Origin: Xenorhabdus lircayensis
GTDB taxonomy: Bacteria; Pseudomonadota; Gammaproteobacteria; Enterobacterales; Enterobacteriaceae
Length of the DNA stretch: 64,000 bases
Direction of reading: 5' to 3'
Assembly (NCBI RefSeq): GCF_016306625.1
Contig: NZ_JACOII010000026.1
Span: 16,305-80,304, forward strand
A model generated the notes under the pieces. It searched no databases and was not told the DNA's origin. It was given only the letters and a program-made list of their open reading frames with translations. This document shows positions 40,698-49,475 of the stretch, one piece after another (positions within the stretch are counted from its first letter, which is position 1; each line of letters begins with the position of its first letter). The position numbers and the translations under genes are program-made.

Positions 40698-41885
40698 ATG
40701 AGTACTAGTGAGAAAACGCAACTTCCGTCGAGCGTAAAAAATAGTGATAAGAAACAACAGCGCCGAAATATCATCGTATTCCTGACGTTGATCTTCCTTA
40801 TCCTTGGCGCGATTTATACCGTTTACTGGTTTCTCGTTTTACGTTCCCATCAAGAAACCGACAATGCCTATGTGACAGGCAATCAGGTACAAATCATGTC
40901 GCAAGTTGCGGGAAGCGTCATTACTGTCAATTCTGACAATACTGATTTTGTGAAAAGTGGTCATGCCTTAGTACAGCTCGATCTCCGTGACGCTGAATTG
41001 GCCTTTAAAAAAGCCGAAAATGAATTAGCCAACACTGTCCGAGCCACACATCAGCACATAATCGACAGCAAAAGATATCAAGCGGCCATTGAACTGAAAA
41101 AAATTGCGCTCAGAAAAGCCCAAAATGATCTCAGCCGGAGGGAAGTACTGGGTGCTAAGGATTTGATCGGTAAAGAAGAGTTACAGCATATACGCGAAAC
41201 TGTTGCTACTGCTCAAGCAGATCTGGATGTCGCAATAGCTCAATACAAAAGTAACCAAGCCATTATCCTAGATACCCCGCTGGAAAAACAACCTGCTGTC
41301 GAAAAAGCAGCCTCTGGTGTTCGTGATGCCTGGCTCGCCTTACAGAGAACCAAAATTGTCAGTCCTGTTGATGGTTATGTTGCGCGCCGTAGTGTTCAAG
41401 TGGGTTCCCGTATCAATTCAGGAACACCATTGATGGCGATCGTGCCGGCCAACAATATGTGGATTGAGGCCAATTTCAAAGAAACTCAACTCGCAAACAT
41501 GCGTATCGGGCAACCCGCCAAAATTATCAGCGATTTCTATGGTGATGATGTTGTTTATACTGGCAAAGTCGCAGGTATTGATATGGGAACCGGTAGTGCC
41601 TTTTCTCTATTACCAGCACAAAATGCCACTGGTAACTGGATTAAGATTGTTCAGCGTCTGTCAGTCCGTATTGACCTTGATCCTGAACAATTAAAACAAC
41701 ATCCCCTGCGGATTGGATTATCAACAAAAGTCACAGTCGATACAGCAAACACCGATGGAATTGCGCTGGCAACCACTGAACGTCCCTACCCTGCCTATCA
41801 CACAAATGCTCTGACGATAGATATGGTTCCTGCCAACAAAATAGTTACTGACATCATTAATAGTAACTCAGGAAACCAGATTTAA
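40698..41885 (+). CDS. emrA: EmrA, membrane-fusion protein of the EmrAB-TolC pump
   Basis: Periplasmic adaptor linking the EmrB pump to TolC. There is one N-terminal membrane helix (about residues 25-45), then two biotinyl-lipoyl half motifs (NAYVTGNQVQIMSQVAGSV and KIVSPVDGYVARRSVQVGS) flanking a coiled coil rich in Lys, Glu and Ala, and a beta-barrel. It has 395 residues. emrB starts nine bases after the stop. Confidence 0.95.
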   Translation: MSTSEKTQLPSSVKNSDKKQQRRNIIVFLTLIFLILGAIYTVYWFLVLRSHQETDNAYVTGNQVQIMSQVAGSVITVNSDNTDFVKSGHALVQLDLRDAELAFKKAENELANTVRATHQHIIDSKRYQAAIELKKIALRKAQNDLSRREVLGAKDLIGKEELQHIRETVATAQADLDVAIAQYKSNQAIILDTPLEKQPAVEKAASGVRDAWLALQRTKIVSPVDGYVARRSVQVGSRINSGTPLMAIVPANNMWIEANFKETQLANMRIGQPAKIISDFYGDDVVYTGKVAGIDMGTGSAFSLLPAQNATGNWIKIVQRLSVRIDLDPEQLKQHPLRIGLSTKVTVDTANTDGIALATTERPYPAYHTNALTIDMVPANKIVTDIINSNSGNQI

Positions 41886-41894
41886 GGGGGGATT

Positions 41895-43436
41895 ATGGTA
41901 ACAAGAGAACCACTTACAGGCGCGAAACGGGCTCTTCTGACCATTTCACTTGCAATGGCGACTTTTATGCTCGTTCTCGATTCTACCATTGCCAACGTCG
42001 CCATACCTACGATTGCAGGTAATCTAGGTTCTTCAATCTCACAGGGAACATGGGTTATCACCTCCTTTGGTGTCGCAAACGCAATCGCTATTCCAATTAC
42101 TGGTTGGCTGGCAAAACGTATTGGTGAAGTCAAACTGTTCCTCTGGTCTACCGCGATTTTTACTCTTGCATCTTGGCTATGTGGCATTTCCAATAGTCTC
42201 GGTATGCTGATTTTCTTCCGTATTATCCAAGGCGTGGCCGCAGGCCCCGTACTTCCCCTCTGTCAAAGTTTGTTGCTAAATAACTATCCACCTGCCAAGC
42301 GAAACATGGCACTGGCGCTTTGGTCGGTAGTGATCGTTGTTGCCCCCATTTGTGGGCCTATCCTCGGAGGATATATCAGTGACAATTATCACTGGGGATG
42401 GATTTTCTTCATTAACATCCCCCTTGGTATCGCGATTATCTTTGCCGTAATGCAAATATTGCGCGGTCGGGAAACAAAAACAGAAATCACTCCGATTGAT
42501 ATTGTTGGATTGTTTCTACTGGTGGCCGGCATAGGTTGTCTACAAATTATGCTCGACCAAGGTAAGGAACTTGACTGGTTTAACTCCACCGAGATTATTG
42601 TCTTTACTATTATTGCTGTTATTGCGCTCACTTTCTTAATTATATGGGAACTGACTGACGATCACCCGATTATCGATTTGTCACTGTTTAAAGAACGCAA
42701 TTTTTCTATTGGAACGCTAAGTATCAGCCTCTCCTACATGCTGTACTTCGGTTCGATTATCTTGCTGCCGCAACTATTGCAAGAAGTTTTCGGCTATACC
42801 GCAACTTGGGCTGGCTTCGCAGCGGCACCTGTAGGATTGATGCCATTGTTACTATCCCCAATCATTGGTAAGTTTGGGCATAAAATAGATATGCGCTATA
42901 TAGTGACATGCAGTTTCATCACTTATACTGCCTGTTTCTATTGGCGGGCATATACCTTTGAGCCAGGCATGAGTTTCGCTACCGCAGCATGGCCTCAATT
43001 TGTTCAGGGGTTTGCCATGGCGTGTTTCTTTATGCCGCTGACAACCATTACGTTGTCGGGGCTAGCACCAGAACGAATGGCTTCGGCTTCTAGCCTGTCA
43101 AATTTTACCCGTATATTGTCAGGTTCAATCGGGACATCCATCACAACCACCATGTGGACACAACGTGAAGCTCTGCACCATTCCAACTTCGCAGAGTACA
43201 TCAATCCATACAATCCTAACTATCAGCAAATTCACCATCAACTGGCTCAATTAGGTATGAATGACGGGCAGATTTCAGCTTATCTGGCGAAACAGATCAC
43301 CCATCAAGGCTTAATTATCTCTGCCAATGAAATATTTTGGCTCTCCGCAGGTGTGTTTCTGGTACTGACATTATTGGTCTGGTTGGCAAAACCGCCCTTT
43401 TCTGCCGGAGGTAAAAACCAAGGAGGATCGCATTAA
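41895..43436 (+). CDS. emrB: EmrB, MFS drug exporter (DHA2 family)
   Basis: Proton-driven inner-membrane pump of 14 predicted helices that exports uncouplers and hydrophobic drugs through EmrA and TolC. DHA2 motifs are visible: FMLVLDSTIANVAIPTIAG, GWLAKRIGEVKLF and the motif-C-like VVAPICGPILGG. It has 513 residues against 512 in E. coli. A purine-rich GGGGGG tract precedes the ATG. Confidence 0.95.
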   Translation: MVTREPLTGAKRALLTISLAMATFMLVLDSTIANVAIPTIAGNLGSSISQGTWVITSFGVANAIAIPITGWLAKRIGEVKLFLWSTAIFTLASWLCGISNSLGMLIFFRIIQGVAAGPVLPLCQSLLLNNYPPAKRNMALALWSVVIVVAPICGPILGGYISDNYHWGWIFFINIPLGIAIIFAVMQILRGRETKTEITPIDIVGLFLLVAGIGCLQIMLDQGKELDWFNSTEIIVFTIIAVIALTFLIIWELTDDHPIIDLSLFKERNFSIGTLSISLSYMLYFGSIILLPQLLQEVFGYTATWAGFAAAPVGLMPLLLSPIIGKFGHKIDMRYIVTCSFITYTACFYWRAYTFEPGMSFATAAWPQFVQGFAMACFFMPLTTITLSGLAPERMASASSLSNFTRILSGSIGTSITTTMWTQREALHHSNFAEYINPYNPNYQQIHHQLAQLGMNDGQISAYLAKQITHQGLIISANEIFWLSAGVFLVLTLLVWLAKPPFSAGGKNQGGSH

Positions 43437-43457
43437 ATTTATTGCATTTACCGGTAG

Positions 43458-43481
43458 TAACGGGAGCATTTGCTCCCGTTA
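43458..43481 (+). terminator. Hairpin after emrB
   Basis: TAACGGGAGC and GCTCCCGTTA form a perfect 10-bp stem with an ATTT loop. The following ATGATAAATTTC is only partly U-rich, so termination is likely but not certain. Confidence 0.6.
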
Positions 43482-43556
43482 TGATAAATTTCGAGGGTAG
43501 TCCTCCAACATTCTCCCGATTTACCCTGTTCTGATGGGCAATATAGGACAAAAAGA

Positions 43557-43582
43557 AAACCTCACTTTTGACAGTGAGGTTT
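43557..43582 (-). terminator. Terminator of the siderophore biosynthesis unit
   Basis: AAACCTCAC (43557-43565) pairs with GTGAGGTTT (43574-43582). On the minus strand it follows the synthetase stop by 29 bases and runs into TTTTCTTTTTG, a good U-tract. Confidence 0.8.
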
Positions 43583-43611
43583 AATCATTTCAGATAAAAG
43601 AAATTTTTTAA

Positions 43612-46020
43612 TTAGATCATATTTGCAAAGCGATTAGCAAACTGAGCAATTGGGTTAAGCAGATTATCTGCAAACTTTAAACTCTGGGAAGGGTCAGATA
43701 AATCGAGCATCTGACGATTGTTGGCAATTTGCAGACGATTCAAGCAACAGCGCTTAATTTCTGGTGTAAACAGTTCATAACGCTCAAATTGCTGGCTAAA
43801 TTCCGGATGCTGAGATTGATAATCCAAAATACAATCCGCCACGGCCTGCCAAAATTGTTCCTGCGCATATCCTGCCTGTTCATCAAGGATAGCCGCCAGA
43901 TAGCGAAAAACTCCATCGAAAACATCAGATAAAATAGTCAATGTTTTCATCTCTTCCGGCATGTTAACTTTCACTCGGCTAGCTTTTTCTGGCAACTCGG
44001 CATCAGGGTTTATCACCAGAATTTCTTCTGCCAAATCTTTCATAAAGATATATTGTGGAATATGGTTTTCCAGCACCATAATAATGTTTTCCCCATGTGG
44101 CATAAACATCAAATCGTAAGCGTACAGGCAATGCAGCAATGGCACAAAATAGCAACTCAGATAGCGGTGTATCCATTCCTCAACCTGCAACCCCGACGCA
44201 GATATCAACGCAGGTAAAAACGCTTTGCCATATTGGTCATGATGCAATAACGCGGCCATCGTCATGAGCTTTTGGTTAGGCTCAATCAATTGCAATGGAT
44301 TTTCCCTCCACAATGCCGCCATCATTTTCTTATAAGGAGTATCCCCCTGAATAGCTTGCTCATAATAACTATTTCTGAAACCCATGCTGGCGACTTCCCG
44401 CAAAATCCGGAAACCATAGCTTTGTAAAACTTCATCCTTTTGCACCAAATCAAACAGCCAATCATTAATGCCGGGCGTTGTCGCCATATAATAAGGCGAT
44501 AAACCTCGCATAAATCCCATATTAAGGATGGAGAGCGCCACTTTTACATAATAACGCTGAGGATGACTGCGATTAAACAGGGTTCGTATTGATTGCTGCG
44601 CCTGATAGACATCAGTTCCCTTGCCCAAATACACCAATTTCCGACTGGCAAGGTCATGAGCAAATACAGAAGGCAATTTATTTTGCCATTGCCACGGATG
44701 GAAAGGCATGAACAAATACTCTTCAGGGTTAAGCCCCAAGAGGATGAGCTGATGGTTAAACTTGGCAACCGCAGCTAGCCCCAATTCTTGTTCCAACAAT
44801 TGTTGGTAACTGAGTTGTTCAATGCAGGCAAAATGCGCTTTGCTCTTATGCGCAGCCAACCACACCAAACGCATATCAGAGGCGGATTCAGGGCTAAAAT
44901 TCTGGAAGTCTTCCGCATCAAAGCCGATACGCCCATTGTTAGCGACAAAAATGGGATGTCCTTCCATCATTTCTGCTTCTATCGTCTGAAAATCGGCATT
45001 GACCAGATCTTCCACATTGATGCCGTCGCGGTGATACTTAAATGCACTGCTATGTAATGTGCTGGTCAGCTCTTCCAGATAAGTCGGCATCACGCTATCA
45101 CTGATGCTCAATTGCTTTTTGAATTCAATGACAAAATGGATAAGATCCAGCTCAACCCAGTCACCTGCCTGCATTTTGCGTAGTGAGTCAGCATCAATCA
45201 ACCAGTGATCCAATGCCAGCCGACGCGCCCGAAAGTGGTAATTAACGGAATATTCATGATTATCTAAACGATAACCGTGATAGCCCTCTTGATCGATTTT
45301 TTCCGTCAATTGTTCAGGAGCCAATAGACATTCATGGGCAAATTCCGAAATGGCTTTCCTCAAATGCAACTGATTAACTTTCTGCCAAATAGCCGGATGC
45401 AAGTGGCTGACAAAGGGATGATTTTGATTGGTCAGTTTCGATAATACGTCTGTCTGCAATGCCATTTGATGCTGCTCCCTTGTGCAAAATGCCAGCCCTG
45501 CGGTTTTGTGTGGCAACTGTACCGTTCTTTCGTAAACAAACCCCGCCCGCAAGTTAAGACGATGAATTTTTTTATTCCGTATATCCGGTTCAACCACAAT
45601 TCGGTTGATAGCAGGATCGCTGAAAATGAACGCAATTACTGCTTGGAAAACGCCCCAAGTGAATTGCCTTATTTTCTGTTCTGACGGAGCAACGAGAATA
45701 TGCATTCCCATGTCATCCGGGCAAGCTGGATAATATTTCCCTATCAGATCCGCTTGAGCGCGATAGCATTCCAACAAAAAAGCAGGTTGCCTTTGATATG
45801 TTCCGATAAAGACTGAATCAGGCTCGCGAATGAGCAGGTCTTGATAAAAATAGCCTACCTGCTGTGCAGTCTGCCCTTGCATTCCCCAGTAGTAGGCATG
45901 GTCTTGATTCACCCAATGAGTAATAACCGCAATATCGTCAGCCAAAATCAGCGGACGCAAGGAAAATGTTCCCAACTCAGAAAACGTTTTTTCAAATAAT
46001 ACAGTCGCAACAGTAGACAT
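43612..46020 (-). CDS. Hydroxamate siderophore acyltransferase-NIS synthetase fusion (DfoC-like)
   Basis: 802 residues in two parts. Residues about 15-190 are an AlcB/IucB-like GNAT acyltransferase (HILVAPSEQKIRQFTWGVF, VVEPDIRNKKIHRLN, AGFVYERTV), expected to acylate an N-hydroxylated diamine, usually with succinyl-CoA. Residues about 215-800 are an IucA/IucC-type NIS synthetase with EGHPIFVANNGRIGFDAED and FHPWQWQNKLP. These forms fit the type C enzymes (AlcC, PubC, DesD) that join and close hydroxy-succinyl-diamine units. The same fusion is known as DfoC of Erwinia. Its ATG overlaps the monooxygenase stop by one base. Product could be putrebactin/bisucaberin-like dimers or desferrioxamine-like trimers. 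Confidence 0.88.
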   Translation of the reverse strand: MSTVATVLFEKTFSELGTFSLRPLILADDIAVITHWVNQDHAYYWGMQGQTAQQVGYFYQDLLIREPDSVFIGTYQRQPAFLLECYRAQADLIGKYYPACPDDMGMHILVAPSEQKIRQFTWGVFQAVIAFIFSDPAINRIVVEPDIRNKKIHRLNLRAGFVYERTVQLPHKTAGLAFCTREQHQMALQTDVLSKLTNQNHPFVSHLHPAIWQKVNQLHLRKAISEFAHECLLAPEQLTEKIDQEGYHGYRLDNHEYSVNYHFRARRLALDHWLIDADSLRKMQAGDWVELDLIHFVIEFKKQLSISDSVMPTYLEELTSTLHSSAFKYHRDGINVEDLVNADFQTIEAEMMEGHPIFVANNGRIGFDAEDFQNFSPESASDMRLVWLAAHKSKAHFACIEQLSYQQLLEQELGLAAVAKFNHQLILLGLNPEEYLFMPFHPWQWQNKLPSVFAHDLASRKLVYLGKGTDVYQAQQSIRTLFNRSHPQRYYVKVALSILNMGFMRGLSPYYMATTPGINDWLFDLVQKDEVLQSYGFRILREVASMGFRNSYYEQAIQGDTPYKKMMAALWRENPLQLIEPNQKLMTMAALLHHDQYGKAFLPALISASGLQVEEWIHRYLSCYFVPLLHCLYAYDLMFMPHGENIIMVLENHIPQYIFMKDLAEEILVINPDAELPEKASRVKVNMPEEMKTLTILSDVFDGVFRYLAAILDEQAGYAQEQFWQAVADCILDYQSQHPEFSQQFERYELFTPEIKRCCLNRLQIANNRQMLDLSDPSQSLKFADNLLNPIAQFANRFANMI

Positions 46021-47333
46021 CAGAAAACCTCTTCGCCAGCAACACCAAATTGTTGGAACGCAATGCTTTTCTCTATTACATAATGTTCGGTTCCCGTGAT
46101 TTCCTGAATCAGACGGGAATTACGGTAGCTCGCCATTCCCAAATCAGGTGTCACAAAACCGTGGGTATGAAGCTCAACATTCTGTACAAAAATTTCCTTG
46201 TTATGATCGATGCTGTAATTACGCTGAACATCATAACGCCCCTGCTTATCCCAGCGGATCAGGTGCTGTATGCCTTCGATAAAGCCAGGAATTTGATATT
46301 GATAGCCCGTAGCAAGCACCACGCCTTCAGTTGCCAGAGAAAACGCGGTTTCCTGCTCTTGCTGAAATAGATCCAGTACCAATTTCTCTGCTGCTCCCTG
46401 TTCTTTTGCTATGTGACGTACTTGCCGTAATTCGCTATTGGTGTACAACGCAACATCCAATTCTCCACTCAATCGCTTGGAGTACATCAAATCGAAAATT
46501 TTATTGATGAGTGAGCTGTTAATGCCTTTATAAAGCGATTTTTGCGTACGATTCAGTGCGTCACGCTTGTTTTCTGCCAAGCCATAGAAGTAATCAACAT
46601 ATTCAGGTGACGTCATTTCCAGTGTTAGCTTGGTATATTCAAGGGGGAAAAAGCGCGGAGAACGCGTTACCCAATTGAGTTGATAACCGTGGATATCGAC
46701 GTCCTCAAGCAAATCGTAAAAAATTTCTGCGGCACTTTGCCCACTCCCCAGCACAGTGATGGATTTCTTCTGCTGTAAAGCGACTTTATTTTTTAAATAA
46801 TTCCCCGATGTCACCATCTGCTTGGTAAAGGGTCTGCAACATTTTGGGATATAAGAGGAAGGCCCAGTTCCCAATACCAATTTTTTGCAGGAAAATTGGT
46901 GCTTCTCCCCCGTCAGTGTATCTGAGCAGAACAAGGTATAACGCGAGGAAGCTGCATCATAAGTAATATTCTCAACTCGCGTATTAAAACGCAGGTTGGA
47001 TAATTGTTCCGCTGCCCACTGGCAGTATTGGTTATATTCTTTACGCATCAGGAAAAAGCTTTCCCGAATATAGAATGAGTAAATACGGCCTTTTTGCTTG
47101 ATATAGTTGAGAAAGCTCAATGGATGAGTAGGAGATGCCAATGTGACTAAATCCGCCATAAACGGTGTCTGCATGGTGGAATTCTCCAACATCATGCCCG
47201 GATGCCAGTCAAAGGCGGGTTTTTGGTCAATAAACAGGCTGCTGACTTCTTGTATCGGTTGAGCCAAACAAGCTAATCCCAGATTAAATGGGCCGATTCC
47301 AATCGCGATAAAATCATAAATCTTGGTCGTCAT
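46020..47333 (-). CDS. Siderophore N-monooxygenase (IucD/PubA/DfoA family)
   Basis: FAD- and NADPH-dependent enzyme that hydroxylates the amino group of lysine, ornithine or a diamine, the committing step of hydroxamate synthesis. FAD motif AIGIGPFNLGLACL near the start, NADPH motif LGSGQSAAEIFYDLL in the middle and VVLATGYQYQIP towards the end. The ATG 47333 has AGGAGTG upstream and gives 437 residues; a longer frame from 47411 would run into the preceding gene. Substrate (cadaverine, putrescine or an amino acid) cannot be told from sequence. The fused partner downstream argues for a diamine. Confidence 0.9.
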   Translation of the reverse strand: MTTKIYDFIAIGIGPFNLGLACLAQPIQEVSSLFIDQKPAFDWHPGMMLENSTMQTPFMADLVTLASPTHPLSFLNYIKQKGRIYSFYIRESFFLMRKEYNQYCQWAAEQLSNLRFNTRVENITYDAASSRYTLFCSDTLTGEKHQFSCKKLVLGTGPSSYIPKCCRPFTKQMVTSGNYLKNKVALQQKKSITVLGSGQSAAEIFYDLLEDVDIHGYQLNWVTRSPRFFPLEYTKLTLEMTSPEYVDYFYGLAENKRDALNRTQKSLYKGINSSLINKIFDLMYSKRLSGELDVALYTNSELRQVRHIAKEQGAAEKLVLDLFQQEQETAFSLATEGVVLATGYQYQIPGFIEGIQHLIRWDKQGRYDVQRNYSIDHNKEIFVQNVELHTHGFVTPDLGMASYRNSRLIQEITGTEHYVIEKSIAFQQFGVAGEEVF

Positions 47334-47373
47334 AATCACTCCTAATAAATGCGACTTACTTGGGAAATAACGA

Positions 47374-47679
47374 TTATTGTTTTCTGGTGAATTCATCGCC
47401 GGAATACACAACCCCCCAAGAATTCAATGGACTATCTAGATTTATACTTAAAAATAATAGCGATAGTTCATTGGTTAATATTTCACTAAACGGTTTATCG
47501 GTCTGCTGTAATGTTCTATTTATCTTAACAATAGTCTCATCTGCGTTTTCTAAATAACGCCCTACATTATTCCCATTAAATAAATGTTGATAAAAACAGC
47601 TATTTTCTAAATATCCATTCCCCATTAAAAGTGTTGTTTTAGTCAACGATTCGGCAATAGATTGAGCTTTGTCAGGCAT
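47374..47679 (-). CDS. Small unknown protein heading the siderophore biosynthesis unit
   Basis: A 101-residue frame with a good ribosome-binding site (AAGGA about seven bases before the ATG), ending 40 bases before the monooxygenase start on the same strand. I do not recognise the family. It is soluble, with no signal peptide or membrane helix. It begins MPDKAQSIAESLTKTTLLMG and has a moderately polar, non-repetitive composition that looks coding. No other strand of this stretch carries a better frame. It could be an accessory factor, a truncated enzyme domain or a chance frame; position and ribosome-binding site favour a real gene. Confidence 0.6.
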   Translation of the reverse strand: MPDKAQSIAESLTKTTLLMGNGYLENSCFYQHLFNGNNVGRYLENADETIVKINRTLQQTDKPFSEILTNELSLLFLSINLDSPLNSWGVVYSGDEFTRKQ

Positions 47680-47846
47680 TATATATCCTTAACCTTTATA
47701 TATAAATTATCTGAAACACTTGCTCGACATTATTTTTAAAAATAGAAAATAACTTCATTATCTAATGAAGTTAATGAAATGCAATATCGTCAATCCATGA
47801 TGATTTTTTGTTTTTTTAATAAATAGATAAATTTAATTTCTACTAT
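47680..47846 (-). promoter_or_regulatory. Fur-regulated promoter/terminator region between the two siderophore units
   Basis: A perfect 10-bp dyad with a two-base centre (47751-47772, arms AACTTCATTA and TAATGAAGTT) overlaps a Fur-box-like stretch (47745-47762, GAAAATAACTTCATTATC). On the minus strand the dyad is followed by ATTTTCTATTTTT. It can therefore be read as a weak terminator for fhuF, an operator for the downstream unit, or both. Confidence 0.55.
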
Positions 47847-48614
47847 TTACGCTGTAGATTCCAACGGACAATCGTGACAATTCCCCACTCCTGGTAGTTT
47901 ATTTCTCTGGCAGCAACAACGACGCTGTATGGTATTGTTTTTTATAATCACTGTGCGATAAAGCGGGTTATCCCTACCATCTGGGAGCTTTTGTTCAAAG
48001 AAAAGATGCTGTATTAATACATCGTATTGCTCTGCATCCATTCTTTCCTTAAAATTATTTAAGTACCAATGTATGATATAACCAATATTATTCCACAATA
48101 AGCGTCCATTTATACCTCGATAGGATTCAATTTTCTCACATACAGGAATAATATGCCGCTCCAGCATAGTATGATAACGCTCCAACAAGGATGTTGATTC
48201 GTCTATCCATGTTAACTGGTAATAAACAATATTTGGCCTACCCGTTTCATGAAAATCCACTTGAAAAAGATTATAATCTGTATCAACAGCCTGAGGATAT
48301 TCCAACAACATTAACATCATTGGCGGAATAATTAAACCAAAATACCATTGCGCCCATAAAGAATAAAGCCCTTTCTGGTTTGGTTTTAATTCATTGTTAC
48401 TATAATATGAATCTTGGTAGTTTTTCATCAATAATGAAAATTCTTCTTCATTTGACCATTGATAAAACCTCATGCTTTCTGATGGTATCTTCTCTGCATT
48501 TATTTTCATTGATGAATTAAAATGGCTAAATGCACTATCAAATAAATTTGTAATATCTTCAATAGATATTTCAGATACCCATTTAATGGAATCGTGATTA
48601 TTTTTATTTTTCAT
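47847..48614 (-). CDS. fhuF: FhuF-type [2Fe-2S] ferric-siderophore reductase
   Basis: Cytoplasmic iron-sulfur protein expected to reduce ferric hydroxamate and release iron. The C-terminal motif RCCCQRNKLPGVGNCHDCP contains the CC-x10-C-x2-C pattern diagnostic of FhuF, which binds an unusual [2Fe-2S] cluster. It has 255 residues; the middle of the protein (LYSLWAQWYFGLIIPPMMLML) is also FhuF-like. It follows the ATPase gene by 45 bases, at the end of the import unit. One extra cysteine precedes the pair. Confidence 0.87.
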   Translation of the reverse strand: MKNKNNHDSIKWVSEISIEDITNLFDSAFSHFNSSMKINAEKIPSESMRFYQWSNEEEFSLLMKNYQDSYYSNNELKPNQKGLYSLWAQWYFGLIIPPMMLMLLEYPQAVDTDYNLFQVDFHETGRPNIVYYQLTWIDESTSLLERYHTMLERHIIPVCEKIESYRGINGRLLWNNIGYIIHWYLNNFKERMDAEQYDVLIQHLFFEQKLPDGRDNPLYRTVIIKNNTIQRRCCCQRNKLPGVGNCHDCPLESTA

Positions 48615-48659
48615 TCCACACTCTCCTATTATCTATTACCAACCCTAAAATGCCACGCA

Positions 48660-49475
48660 TTATTCATTGATTTTATATTTAGGGATAATCAATGGTTTGT
48701 TAGATTCAGGATCACAAATAATCCGGCATGCCAAACCAAATACATCCGCAATATTCTGTACTGTCACTATCTCCTCCGGGACGCCTTCAGCATAAACCTG
48801 CCCCTCTTTCATCATGACCAGGCGCGAGGCATAACGCAGAGCCAGATTGATATCATGCAAAACCAGCACCAGTGTTTTACCTTGCCGATGCAAGCTCTGA
48901 CAAAGATCAAGTAATTCAATCTGGTGAGAAATATCCAAATAAGTGGTTGGTTCATCCAACAGAATAATCGGGGTCTGCTGTGCCAATGTCATGGCAAACC
49001 AAGCACGTTGACGCTGACCTCCTGACAATTCACTCACCAATTTCTGCGATATGTCCCATAAATCCACTGCCTTCAATGCCTCATCGACCACACACTCATC
49101 TTCTGCCGACCATTGACGAAGGAAAGATTGATAGGGATAACGTCCACGGGAAACCAGATCATAGATTGTCAGTGCCTCAGTGACAGCAGCCCCTTGTGTC
49201 AGTAATGACAGCTCGCGTGCGACCGCTTTAGGCTTATGGCGGTGAATATTGGCTCCATCCAGCAGAACTTCGCCATTTTGAGGCTGCATACTGCGACTGA
49301 TAGCACGCAACAGTGTCGATTTACCACATCCGTTCGGGCCAATAATGACACTGAATTCACCATCGTGAATAGCAAGGTTCACTCCGTTAATAATGGTTCT
49401 TTTACCGTATGCCAGTGATAGATCATGGGCTTTCAGCCGTGAAGTGACCACTGAGGAATAAGCATCCGATGACAT
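48660..49475 (-). CDS. Ferric-siderophore ABC ATPase (FepC/FhuC family)
   Basis: ATPase energising siderophore import across the inner membrane. Walker A GPNGCGKSTLLR, signature LSGGQRQRAW and Walker B ILLDEPTTYLDISHQ, the last typical of the iron-siderophore class. It has 271 residues. Its start shares one base with the stop of the upstream permease, so the two are coupled. Confidence 0.94.
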   Translation of the reverse strand: MSSDAYSSVVTSRLKAHDLSLAYGKRTIINGVNLAIHDGEFSVIIGPNGCGKSTLLRAISRSMQPQNGEVLLDGANIHRHKPKAVARELSLLTQGAAVTEALTIYDLVSRGRYPYQSFLRQWSAEDECVVDEALKAVDLWDISQKLVSELSGGQRQRAWFAMTLAQQTPIILLDEPTTYLDISHQIELLDLCQSLHRQGKTLVLVLHDINLALRYASRLVMMKEGQVYAEGVPEEIVTVQNIADVFGLACRIICDPESNKPLIIPKYKINE

